The translations under genes and the position numbers were made by a program. A stretch of DNA of 23,962 nucleotides, taken from the NCBI GenBank assembly GCA_902493835.1, contig CABURG010000011.1, positions 1 through 23,962 on the forward strand, written 5' to 3'. Positions within the stretch are counted from its first letter, which is position 1. The number at the start of each line of letters is the position of its first letter. The notes beneath the pieces were generated by a model. The model ran no database searches. It was not told the origin of the DNA and was given only the letters and a program-made list of their open reading frames with translations. Source of the stretch: an uncultured Collinsella sp. (GTDB lineage Bacteria > Actinomycetota > Coriobacteriia > Coriobacteriales > Coriobacteriaceae). Shown here piece by piece: positions 1 to 7,032 of this stretch.

Positions 1-31
1 CCGGCTGGGATAGAATGTCGCCGTGGGCCAT
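1..31 (-). CDS. 5' end of an unidentified gene, cut by the window edge
   Basis: Only the first ten codons are visible, reading MAHGDILSQP on the minus strand from an ATG at 31-29. A purine-rich ribosome-binding site (GAAAGGAAAG) lies just upstream of the ATG, which is the reason for calling a start here. Nothing can be said about function. The gene follows the nuclease-like gene at 252-1361 in the same orientation but is separated from it by 220 bases, so it probably has its own promoter. Confidence 0.45.
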   Translation of the reverse strand, partial: MAHGDILSQP

Positions 32-169
32 CGTCTTTCCTTTCGTCGAATATCTAGGCACTGACGATTTTAGGCGATGGCCCTCCCTTGCTTCTTACAC
101 CACGACTGTACGCGCCACCATTATCTCTTCGCTGAATCCAGATTATCGGCCCAAGTTTCTTTGTTTTTG

Positions 170-190
170 CTGTCACTAATCTAGTAACAG
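170..190. promoter_or_regulatory. Operator-like imperfect palindrome
   Basis: The plus strand reads CTGTCACTA, then ATC, then TAGTAACAG. These are 9-base arms with one mismatch around a 3-base centre. It lies in the 220-base AT-richer gap (32-251) between two minus-strand genes, about 140 bases upstream of the start at position 31. The symmetry and spacing suit a dimeric repressor site. It has no U-tract after it on either strand, so it is not an obvious terminator. The rest of the gap shows no confident promoter or RNA gene. Confidence 0.35.
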
Positions 191-251
191 TACTCATATT
201 TGCCGTTTTTTGCACAGAGCATATAAACAGACCCCCTATAAAGCCATAGTT

Positions 252-1361
252 TTACGCTGGTTTGAGCCCAAAGCACGCTCGGAGCGTATTCAGCAGAGCA
301 TCTTGCCTCTTTCGACGAGCCTCTACGCGATTCTGATATCGCTTACCCATACGCTGGTGGATGCGCCATGCGAGTGCTTCCATCGCTTCCATGTCGCAGA
401 GCATTTCGTTGTTGACCGTCGCGACCTCGATTCCCATAGTAATCAAGCCCGTGTTGCGTTTTTCATCATGGATACGTCCCCTCCGGGAGGAATGGCCCAG
501 CTCACCGTTGTATTCCAGGTCAAACTGGGCTGCTTCCTGATACGCATCGCAAACTGCATGCGGCATCCCCGAGATTGCCTGCGCACGGTCATCGAACTCA
601 ATCTTGTAGTCGGTCTTAAAAGGTCCGCAGGCAAACCCGCCATAGGAAAACGGAAGCGAAAACAGGGCGAGCATGATGCACTCCATGGGTGAGCGCAGGT
701 TTTCCGAAAGATAGGGACACAGACGCTGCAGCTGCTTGGCTGCGTTCCCCTTGCATACCGCGAGGTAATCTGCCAGACGATCGGGCGTCAGCACCGGCTC
801 AACCTCAAAGTAGCCCACATCTGCTGGCTGGTCCTTGTCCTTTGCAAGTTTATTCGTAACAGGCGAGGTGTAGGGAGGCAGATACTTCCCGCGGTCACTC
901 AGCGAAATCTTAGAGCACAGCTCCTGAGCCAGGGCAAATGCCTGGATGCAGCCGACCTCGCGTGCGACGGCTACGCAAAGGGCCTCGGGAGATAGACTGT
1001 ATACACCCGGCTCCACCTCTAGAATCGAGCCGACAGGCAACCCGGAACACACGGACCAGCCCACGCCAGGCATGCGGCGGCGCTGCGCCGCAGATCCCAC
1101 CAGTAAGCAAAGATCTTCTTGCACCTCGCCACTTGCGGCCCCAATCCGCACCAAGTCGGGAAGATAGATGTCCTCGGTCGAGGGCGACGACGTGCGCAGC
1201 ACACGGCGCTCTTCATCGGGATTGAGGTCCCTCCAGCTTATGTAGCCCATCTGCCGGCGCTCGGCGCGCATCATGCGTAGCGCCGAGGCGCCTGTTAGGA
1301 TTACGGAAGCCGCTAGCTGTTCGCCTGTCGGCTCGTTGCACCGCTCAATCTTTACTGCCAC
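252..1361 (-). CDS. Unnamed protein with AbiEi-like layout and PD-(D/E)XK (DUF559/Vsr-like) nuclease-like C-terminus
   Basis: A 369-residue protein if it starts at GTG 1361-1359. That start has an AGGGGTGG ribosome-binding site that overlaps the comF stop codon. The open frame extends further upstream, but there it only shadows comF. The N-terminal half contains TGASALRMMRAERR followed by a segment (LLVGSAAQRRR) that resembles AbiEi-like coriobacterial proteins. The C-terminal ~100 residues read VCDAYQEAAQFDLEYNG, then H, then HDEKRNTGLITMGIEVATV. This matches the DUF559/Vsr pattern of Asp, Glu-x-x-Gly, His, Asp-x-x-Arg and a Gly-hydrophobic strand, so a metal-dependent DNA endonuclease fold is inferred. 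The gene starts 10 bases after comF and is almost certainly co-transcribed with it. Base composition is visibly less GC-rich than the replication genes nearby, a possible sign of transfer. Function is unproven. Confidence 0.8.
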   Translation of the reverse strand: MAVKIERCNEPTGEQLAASVILTGASALRMMRAERRQMGYISWRDLNPDEERRVLRTSSPSTEDIYLPDLVRIGAASGEVQEDLCLLVGSAAQRRRMPGVGWSVCSGLPVGSILEVEPGVYSLSPEALCVAVAREVGCIQAFALAQELCSKISLSDRGKYLPPYTSPVTNKLAKDKDQPADVGYFEVEPVLTPDRLADYLAVCKGNAAKQLQRLCPYLSENLRSPMECIMLALFSLPFSYGGFACGPFKTDYKIEFDDRAQAISGMPHAVCDAYQEAAQFDLEYNGELGHSSRRGRIHDEKRNTGLITMGIEVATVNNEMLCDMEAMEALAWRIHQRMGKRYQNRVEARRKRQDALLNTLRACFGLKPA

Positions 1362-1371
1362 AAAACCACCC

Positions 1372-2178
1372 CTACCAAACGCGTGCGATAGCAAGGCCAT
1401 CGACTGCTGCGGCGCCGGCGCGCTTGAGTTCCGCCGAAGCCGCGGCCATCGTCGCACCCGTGGTGATAACGTCGTCGATAAGCAGCAGGCGCTTGCCCCG
1501 CACATCCTCAACCGTCTCGTACATGCCTTGGGCACGCTCGCGGCGCTCCTCACGACCGAGTTCGCGCTGGTCGCCATGCCCGTACTTGACGAGAGCATCG
1601 AGCAGGGGAACACCCGACAGCTCGCAAAATGGGCGCGCAATAGCCTCCATATGATCAAAACCACGCCGCCGAAACGCTGCCGCCGTCGCAGGCACAAACA
1701 CCACCGCATCCGCACCGGACAGCACACCTCCGTAGCGATCGGGCGCTACGACCTGGGCATGCAGGGCGGTGTCGTAGAGCAGCTCCGCCAGATACGGAGC
1801 CAGACGTCGCTCGCCCGCATCCTTGTACGCTTTAATGATGCGCGGCAGCGGATGCGCATAGACGGCGCACGCCAGGCAGCGGTCGAGCGCCTCCGCCATT
1901 GCCGAGGACGTGCCCTCGACCGAACACTCAGTGCACAGCAAATCCCCAAACGGGGCGCCGCATCGGGTACAGCTATGACGTGGGTCGATGAGCGTGAACG
2001 CAGCCAGGCAGTCTTGGCAAATAAGCGCACCGGCGCGCTCGCAGCCGGCACATCGTGTTGGCGACAATGCCTCGAGCGCCTCGCGTGCCACCCGCTCGGC
2101 AAACGGTAGCAATTCGTCCGCAAACGGTAGGGCACCGGCACCCTGCAGACGGCTCAATATGTTCAGATGGCTCTTCAA
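1372..2178 (-). CDS. comF: ComF family protein (phosphoribosyltransferase-like, DNA uptake)
   Basis: 268 residues. The N-terminal part carries a double zinc-ribbon (CAGC and CQDC at about 43-57, CTRC and CTEC at about 70-85). The C-terminal part is a phosphoribosyltransferase domain with the PRPP-binding motif LLLIDDVITTGAT near residues 230-242. ComF proteins act in the cytoplasm in natural transformation, probably helping move incoming single-stranded DNA; many bacteria without visible competence also keep the gene. The start is a TTG at 2178-2176, preceded by GGGAGGG at good spacing. That ribosome-binding site lies inside the 3' arm of a perfect 12-bp hairpin (2182-2217). Downstream it is coupled to the nuclease-like gene at 252-1361. 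It follows ricT by 102 bases, so it may be expressed from its own promoter or by readthrough. Confidence 0.92.
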   Translation of the reverse strand: MKSHLNILSRLQGAGALPFADELLPFAERVAREALEALSPTRCAGCERAGALICQDCLAAFTLIDPRHSCTRCGAPFGDLLCTECSVEGTSSAMAEALDRCLACAVYAHPLPRIIKAYKDAGERRLAPYLAELLYDTALHAQVVAPDRYGGVLSGADAVVFVPATAAAFRRRGFDHMEAIARPFCELSGVPLLDALVKYGHGDQRELGREERRERAQGMYETVEDVRGKRLLLIDDVITTGATMAAASAELKRAGAAAVDGLAIARVW

Positions 2179-2181
2179 GAC

Positions 2182-2217
2182 ACAACCCTCCCTACGTTCG
2201 GTCGCAGGGAGGGTTGT
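2182..2217 (-). promoter_or_regulatory. Hairpin burying the comF ribosome-binding site
   Basis: On the minus strand ACAACCCTCCCT (2217-2206) pairs perfectly with AGGGAGGGTTGT (2193-2182) across a 12-base loop. The 3' arm contains GGGAGGG, the only Shine-Dalgarno sequence for the comF TTG start 3 bases beyond the stem. The 5' arm is therefore a built-in anti-Shine-Dalgarno. No U-tract follows, so a plain intrinsic terminator for ricT is less likely but not excluded. Confidence 0.6.
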
Positions 2218-2229
2218 TGATTCGGCGCT

Positions 2230-2252
2230 ATGATACCCCGATGTGCTCGGGG
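2230..2252 (-). promoter_or_regulatory. Possible -10 element and small hairpin upstream of comF
   Basis: The minus strand reads CCCCGA-GCACA-TCGGGG followed directly by TATCAT (2235-2230). TATCAT matches 5 of 6 positions of a -10 box and sits in a context almost identical to the promoter of tmk (CCGAGCAC, then GGGGTATCAT). No good -35 is present at 17 bases. The GC hairpin could instead end ricT transcription, but it lacks a T-run. Confidence 0.3.
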
Positions 2253-2280
2253 CAAGGCGGGCTAAATCCGCTCGCGGGCG

Positions 2281-3981
2281 TTATTCGCCGGCGGGCGGTT
2301 GTGGTGTGGACGAAGACGGGGTCGAGCCCTCGCCACCATCCTGGCGCGGCTTGCGGGAACGGCGACGGCGACGGCGCTTTTGACCCTGGTCGGCCGAGCC
2401 CTCGCCACCGCGATCCTCGCGCGGCTCGCGCTCGTCGCGAGCGGCGCCACGCGAAGCCTTGGCAGCCGCTCCCCCGCCATCTCCGGGACGACGGCGCGTG
2501 ACCTTGACCTCGCCATCCGAGACCTGATCGGCCACGGAGGGCACTGAGGGCTTCTGTTGCGCGCCCGAGGAATGGCGACGGCGCGGACGCGGCGCGCGCT
2601 CCTCCTCGCCACGTGACTTGCCGCCCTTGTCGGCAGGCGCGTCGGAGGCCGAGGCGCCCTTGGAAGCGGCACCAGCCTCGCGAGCAGCTGCGGCGCGGAA
2701 GGCGTCCTCGCGCTCCTCGCTCGACAGATGACGGCGACGACGACGTGTGGGGTTCATGCCACCGCCGCGATTCTGCTGCTGGGGCTGCTGAACCTCGCGC
2801 TCGCGAGAGGCGTTCTTGCCCGCGGCTGCAGCCTCGCCGGCATCGGCAGAGCCCGCACGCTTGCGGCGGCGACGGCCATCAGCCGCCCCCTCGGCCTCGA
2901 GCGCCTCGGCCTTGCCACGGCCCTTTCCGCGGCCACGACCCTCGCCCTGACCCTGACCGGAGCGAGCATCGGATTCGGCATCGCGGCGACGGCGCTTGGG
3001 CATCGACGTACCGGCCAGACGGTCGGCACTCGACAGGCCATCGCCCACGTCGACGCCGTTCTCGCGATCGAGCTCCATGAGCGCCAGGCGCATCTCGGGC
3101 GACTCGATGCGCTCGAGCACGTCGCGTGTCACGCAGTCGGGGCGGCAGTTGCAGCCCTGCTCGGCGGCCTTCTTTTTGCAACCCTCCGAGCACGTCATAT
3201 CGGCTAGGTTGACCTTAAAGACTTTGCCGTTCTCCAGGCGCAGCACCAGCTGCTCACGCGGCGTGTCATACTCCTGAATACGCGCCTTGCCAAGCGGCGT
3301 ATCGATGAGCGTCTTCTTTTTGGGCGCACGGCTCTTAAAGTCCTTGTACGCCTCGAACTCATAGCGCAGGCAGCACATCAGGCGGCCGCAAACGCCGCTG
3401 ATCTTGGACGAGTTGAGCGGTAGGTCCTGCTCTTTTGCCATGCGGATCGAGACGGGCTCAAACTGTCCGCCAAAGCGCGTGCAGCAGAGCTCCTGGCCGC
3501 ACTGGGCATAGCCGCCCACCAGGCGGGTCTCGTCGCGCACGCCGATCTGGCGCATGTCGACGCGAATGTGCAGCGTCGAGGACAGATCCTTGACGAGCTG
3601 ACGAAAATCGACGCGCTCCTCGGCTGCAAAGTAGAACACGGCCTTCTCGCCGCCAAACAGGTACTCGACGCCCACCGGCTTCATCTCGAGGTCGAGCTCC
3701 TTGACCAGGCGGCGGAAGTCGACCATGGCTTCGTCGCCCTGGATGGCCAGGTCGTCAGCAAGCTGCAGGTCGATGTCGCTTGCAACGCGCAGCACGGGCT
3801 TGAGCGGCTGGCCGATCTCGTCCTGCGGCACCTCGAAGGGATCGGCCGTGACCAGGCCGATCTCGGTCCCGCGCTCGGTGGAGCAAATGGCATAATCGGC
3901 CTCGAGGATATCCAGATCCTGCGGGTCGAACCACAGGTCGCGCGAGGCGTAGGTAAACTTAACGGGTACGACTAACGGCAT
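2281..3981 (-). CDS. ricT: RicT/YaaT-type PSP1-domain protein with long basic disordered tail
   Basis: 566 residues, about twice the usual length of the family (around 275). Residues 1-285 form the conserved part with the PSP1 region. They carry the Cys motifs CGQELCC at 161-167 and CGRLMCC at 198-204, which in Bacillus RicT take part in iron-sulfur clusters of the RicA-RicF-RicT complex that controls RNase Y. A further Cys-rich stretch (CSEGCKKKAAEQGCNCRPDC, about 264-285) follows. From about 320 to the end the protein is low-complexity, rich in Arg, Lys, Gly, Ala and Glu with KRRRR-type clusters, suggesting RNA binding or phase behaviour. The start ATG at 3981 has AGGAAGG upstream and overlaps the end of holB by 10 bases. 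The order tmk-holB-ricT matches the Bacillus arrangement apart from missing small genes. The ric name is by family. Confidence 0.88.
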   Translation of the reverse strand: MPLVVPVKFTYASRDLWFDPQDLDILEADYAICSTERGTEIGLVTADPFEVPQDEIGQPLKPVLRVASDIDLQLADDLAIQGDEAMVDFRRLVKELDLEMKPVGVEYLFGGEKAVFYFAAEERVDFRQLVKDLSSTLHIRVDMRQIGVRDETRLVGGYAQCGQELCCTRFGGQFEPVSIRMAKEQDLPLNSSKISGVCGRLMCCLRYEFEAYKDFKSRAPKKKTLIDTPLGKARIQEYDTPREQLVLRLENGKVFKVNLADMTCSEGCKKKAAEQGCNCRPDCVTRDVLERIESPEMRLALMELDRENGVDVGDGLSSADRLAGTSMPKRRRRDAESDARSGQGQGEGRGRGKGRGKAEALEAEGAADGRRRRKRAGSADAGEAAAAGKNASREREVQQPQQQNRGGGMNPTRRRRRHLSSEEREDAFRAAAAREAGAASKGASASDAPADKGGKSRGEEERAPRPRRRHSSGAQQKPSVPSVADQVSDGEVKVTRRRPGDGGGAAAKASRGAARDEREPREDRGGEGSADQGQKRRRRRRSRKPRQDGGEGSTPSSSTPQPPAGE

Positions 3982-5099
3982 TTCAGTGCCTTCCTGATAT
4001 CGAACAGCATGACCTCGATGGCCAGCTGGGGAGTAACGTTTCTGGCGATGTTGCGCTCGGCAATTGCGACCGCCTCGAGCGCCCGGGTGGCACCCGCAAC
4101 ATTGGTCGCGGCGGCAAGCCGACCGATCGTGTCGCGCACGTCTTCGTTCACGACGTCGGCCGCCTCGTCCTGAAGCGTCAGCAGCACGTCGCGCATGAGC
4201 GTCCGTGCGCTCGCCAGCGCTTCCATGATACCCGAACGCTCGCGCGCGTTGAGTTCGCGCTTGTTGCGGTCCTCAAGCTGCTTCAATGCTCCACGCGACA
4301 GATAATCGGCATTTTGCTCGAGCACCTTTTCCTGCGTGGACTTGACCTCGGCGAGTGGGGCCTTAACGGCGACGATGAGCGACTTGGCGCGACTGAGCAC
4401 GTCGGCCTCGTCGGCGGCAATGAGTGAGTCGATGGCACGGACCATCTGACGGCGGGCGTCCTGGCGCTCGGCACTCTTAAGGAACTCGATGCCACGCGTG
4501 GGGCTTCCCGCCACGGCGACGGCCATGCGGCAACGCGCAGGGTCCTGACCGGTGGCGCGGCTCACGGCCTGCGCGGCGACGGCGGGCGATACCAGCCGAA
4601 ACGGCACGCACTGGCAGCGGCTCACGATGGTGGGCAACATCACGTCTGCCGAGGTGCCCAGCAGGATGAACATAACGCCCTCGGGCGGCTCCTCGAGTGT
4701 CTTGAGCAGCGCGTTGGCGGTGTTGGCGCGCAGTTGCTCGGCACGGTCGATGATGTAGACCTTGGCCTTGGCACGGATGGGCGCCAGAGGCACGTCATCG
4801 AGCAGCTCGCGGGTCTGGGCGATGAGGTAGCCCGTGGCGCTCTCGGGCGTGTAATAGTGCACGTCGGGGTGCGTATGGCGGGCGACGCGCACGCAGCTAT
4901 CGCATGAGCCGCAGCCATCCTGCTCGCACAGGAAGGCTTGGGCGAGCGCCCACGCGGCGTCGAGCTTGCCCGCGCCGGGCGCGCCCAAAAACAGGTAGGC
5001 GTGCGATGCGCGACCGCTGGCGACGGCATTGGTCAAAAAGTCGCGCACGCGCTCTTGGGTGTCAAGCTTGGCCAGCAGGCTTGTCTGAGCGGGGGCCAT
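3972..5099 (-). CDS. holB: DNA polymerase III subunit delta' (clamp-loader)
   Basis: 375 residues. It is a clamp-loader AAA+ protein acting at the replication fork to load the sliding clamp. Visible features are a degenerate P-loop (GAPGAGKLDAA), a Cys4 zinc module (CEQDGCGSCDSC), the LLKTLEEPPEGVMFIL segment, and the SRC motif in IVSRCQCVPF. DnaX (tau/gamma) shares this architecture, but the degenerate P-loop and the position between tmk and ricT favour delta'. The ATG at 5099-5097 is chosen because AGGAGG lies 9 bases upstream, inside the end of tmk; the next upstream ATG (5120) has no comparable site. It starts one base after the tmk stop and overlaps ricT at its end, so all three are translationally coupled. 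Confidence 0.92.
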   Translation of the reverse strand: MAPAQTSLLAKLDTQERVRDFLTNAVASGRASHAYLFLGAPGAGKLDAAWALAQAFLCEQDGCGSCDSCVRVARHTHPDVHYYTPESATGYLIAQTRELLDDVPLAPIRAKAKVYIIDRAEQLRANTANALLKTLEEPPEGVMFILLGTSADVMLPTIVSRCQCVPFRLVSPAVAAQAVSRATGQDPARCRMAVAVAGSPTRGIEFLKSAERQDARRQMVRAIDSLIAADEADVLSRAKSLIVAVKAPLAEVKSTQEKVLEQNADYLSRGALKQLEDRNKRELNARERSGIMEALASARTLMRDVLLTLQDEAADVVNEDVRDTIGRLAAATNVAGATRALEAVAIAERNIARNVTPQLAIEVMLFDIRKALKCR

Positions 5100-5100
5100 G

Positions 5101-5784
5101 TTACTCGGCCTCCTGGGCAAGCGCGGCGGTGACGGCGTCCTGGGAAATGTCGAGGCCGTAGACGCGAACCTGCTCGACCGTCCGCGCGAAGACGTCCTCG
5201 ATGGACGCGGTCGCGTCGATGAGCTTTACGCGGTTTGGTTCCTCGGCGGCGATGGCGCAAAATCCCTGGTAGACACGCTCTTGGAAGGCCATGCCCTTAG
5301 CCTCCATGCGATCTGCCGCGCCACGGGCTGCCATGCGCAGCGCCGCCTGCTCGGGCGTGATGTGATAGACGAGCGTGAGCGCCGGGTGCGTCCCCGCGAC
5401 GGCCAGGTTGTTGGCATCGCGCACTATCTGGCGATCGAGGCCATCGGCAAACGCCTGATAGCAAGTTGTGGAATCGTAGAAGCGGTCGCACAGGACCACC
5501 TTGCCGGCAGCAAGGGCAGGCGCGATGACCTCGTGCACCAACTGGGCGCGCGCGGCCTCGTAGAGCAACAACTCGCAGGTGTCGCCCATCGTCGTATTGG
5601 CGGGGTCGAGCAGCAGAGCACGGATCTTTTCGCTGATGGCGGTACCGCCCGGCTCGCGCAGGCTCACAACCTGGTAGCCAGCGAGTTCGAGCGCGCGGGC
5701 AAGCAGGCGCGCCTGCGTGGACTTGCCGGCGCCATCGACGCCCTCGAGCGTGATAAAGCTATGTTGAGCGGGCTCAAAAGCCAT
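5101..5784 (-). CDS. tmk: Thymidylate kinase
   Basis: 227 residues, normal for the family. It phosphorylates dTMP to dTDP using ATP, for DNA synthesis in the cytoplasm. It shows the P-loop GVDGAGKST near residues 15-23, the REPGGT substrate loop, the CDRFYDST motif, and a lid region (ARGAADRMEAKGMAF). The ATG at 5784 has AGGAAGGGG upstream. It is the first gene of the tmk-holB-ricT operon and follows a recognisable promoter at 5837-5865. Confidence 0.96.
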   Translation of the reverse strand: MAFEPAQHSFITLEGVDGAGKSTQARLLARALELAGYQVVSLREPGGTAISEKIRALLLDPANTTMGDTCELLLYEAARAQLVHEVIAPALAAGKVVLCDRFYDSTTCYQAFADGLDRQIVRDANNLAVAGTHPALTLVYHITPEQAALRMAARGAADRMEAKGMAFQERVYQGFCAIAAEEPNRVKLIDATASIEDVFARTVEQVRVYGLDISQDAVTAALAQEAE

Positions 5785-5836
5785 GGGCGCAGCCCCTTCC
5801 TACAAGGCGCGTAAATGCAGATATATCAACCAAGCC

Positions 5837-5865
5837 ATGATACCCCAGTGCTCGGCGCGTCCCAA
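5837..5865 (-). promoter_or_regulatory. Promoter of the tmk-holB-ricT operon
   Basis: The minus strand has TTGGGA (5865-5860), a 17-base spacer, then TATCAT (5842-5837). These match 4 of 6 and 5 of 6 positions of the housekeeping consensus with ideal spacing. The -10 is about 50 bases before the tmk start. Inference from sequence only. Confidence 0.6.
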
Positions 5866-5893
5866 ATCCAACCTAGCCATCGAGGCATCCCCG

Positions 5894-5962
5894 AAGTTGC
5901 GGTGAAATAGGGACTGATTGAAGCTCTGAGACCGCCAAACAGTCCCTATTTCACCGCAACTT
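5894..5962. repeat. Perfect 22-bp inverted repeat (GGGAC hairpin, copy A)
   Basis: The arm at 5894-5915 is the exact reverse complement of the arm at 5941-5962, around a 25-base spacer. The arms contain GTTGCGGTGAAATAGGGAC. It lies in the gap between the divergent tmk and zinc-ribbon genes, upstream of both. The size and perfection suggest a REP-like or MITE-like element rather than a terminator, since no gene ends here. It shares the GGGAC core with inverted repeats at 7033-7090, 19306-19338 and 20356-20396. Confidence 0.75.
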
Positions 5963-5987
5963 ATGATGGGGAATTTTGGACGCTGGG

Positions 5988-5993
5988 TATAAT
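5988..5993 (+). promoter_or_regulatory. -10 box (TATAAT) of the zinc-ribbon gene
   Basis: A perfect TATAAT in the context GCTGGGTATAATCG lies 37 bases before the ATG at 6031. No convincing -35 is found at 16-18 bases, where the 3' end of hairpin copy A lies. Recognition may rely on the GGG/TG bases before the -10 or on an activator. Confidence 0.5.
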
Positions 5994-6030
5994 CGTCGTA
6001 TTGCATTGAAATGTGGCGAAAGGAGTGGCA

Positions 6031-7014
6031 ATGTCTCGGTATTGCGCCTCGTGCGGCAAGCTTCTTGCAGATAATGCCAAGTTCTGCACCTCGTGCGGTG
6101 CACCCGTTGAGCAAACAACCGCGAGCGATAGCCAGTCCGCTTTTGAGCAGACCGGCTCCCTTGATACGCCGCAAGCCAAGGCGGACGACCCCCTCGCCTA
6201 TCGCCCCGACCCCGCCGCAAGCCCTGCGGCCGTCGAGACCACGCAGCGCATACCCGTCGCGAGCGGCTCGCCCCAACAGCAGCCGGCTCCCGCATACGCG
6301 CCCGCTTCGCCACAGACCCCCACTCCCAAAAAGAGCGGCACCGGGCCGCTTATCGCCGTTATCGTTGTGCTGGTGGCGATCATCATCGCCCTGGTCGTTT
6401 TCTTTGTGATCAAGCCTTTCGACAACGCCGCCACGCAGACGACTGCCGAGGTAGCTAAGCTGCACCATGACGTCGACGACGATGACCTAAAGCCTCTCGG
6501 CGATCCCAACAGCCTGTACGACGACGATGACGATGACGACGAGGATGGCGGCGAAGCAACGCTCTCCGAGCAGAACCTCTACCGTCGCCTGAGCGAATAC
6601 TACGACCTGCTCGAAGACCTCGACAACTACGTCCGTGGCTGCGCGCAGAACTTCAACGGCAGCTATCTGGAAGAAGATCGAACCACCCGTCAAAATCTCG
6701 CCGACGTCGCCGAGCGCACGGAGGACACCATCGAGCAGTATTACGACATCGTCGAGGACCTAGACGTCCCGACGAGCTCCAAGAACTACAGCTCCTGGAA
6801 GGACATCATCGCCCTGTACGACGACCTGGATCACCGCATTGACGCAATCTGTGATGCCTGGGAGATCAGCCTGAAATACGCCAAGCCTGCGGACCACAAG
6901 AATGAGATCGTGGCGCCGCTATCGCGCGACAACGTGGCGGGCACCAATGACAATAAGTACCGCCTAGACTTTGAGGAGCGCTATCCCGGCGCCAAGCCTG
7001 TCGAGGTGAACTAG
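6031..7014 (+). CDS. Zinc-ribbon single-pass membrane protein with Asp-rich segment, function unknown
   Basis: 327 residues from the ATG at 6031, which has AAAGGAG just upstream; a GTG at 6013 is in frame but less likely. Residues 5-22 hold a CxxC...CxxC zinc ribbon (CASCG, CTSCG). A Pro/Ala/Gln-rich linker follows, then one membrane helix at about 106-127. An acidic stretch at about 148-176 includes LYDDDDDDDEDGG. The remaining 150 residues look helical and rich in Tyr, Asp and Glu (YYDLLEDLDNYV, EQYYDIVEDLDVP). The zinc ribbon should face the cytoplasm and the acidic helical domain the outside. Such proteins are common in Gram-positive gut bacteria, often with unknown roles. It is the only long plus-strand gene in this half of the window, and is flanked by hairpin repeats A and B. 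Confidence 0.85.
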   Translation: MSRYCASCGKLLADNAKFCTSCGAPVEQTTASDSQSAFEQTGSLDTPQAKADDPLAYRPDPAASPAAVETTQRIPVASGSPQQQPAPAYAPASPQTPTPKKSGTGPLIAVIVVLVAIIIALVVFFVIKPFDNAATQTTAEVAKLHHDVDDDDLKPLGDPNSLYDDDDDDDEDGGEATLSEQNLYRRLSEYYDLLEDLDNYVRGCAQNFNGSYLEEDRTTRQNLADVAERTEDTIEQYYDIVEDLDVPTSSKNYSSWKDIIALYDDLDHRIDAICDAWEISLKYAKPADHKNEIVAPLSRDNVAGTNDNKYRLDFEERYPGAKPVEVN

Positions 7015-7032
7015 TGCTTTGTCGTTCCCGAG

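Noticed and set aside
1362..1727. N-terminal extension of the nuclease-like gene into comF
   Set aside because: These codons overlap conserved comF motifs in another frame and the text looks random (Arg/Ser/Ala-rich). The GTG at 1361 has its own ribosome-binding site.
2281..3020. Tandem repeat or frameshift in the ricT 3' half
   Set aside because: The sequence is low-complexity but keeps one open frame with basic/acidic residue patterning and no exact tandem unit, so it is read as a disordered protein tail.
5800..6468. A 222-codon minus-strand frame opposite the start of the zinc-ribbon gene
   Set aside because: It runs through the inverted repeat and the zinc-ribbon coding region, lacks a start signal and has no domain.
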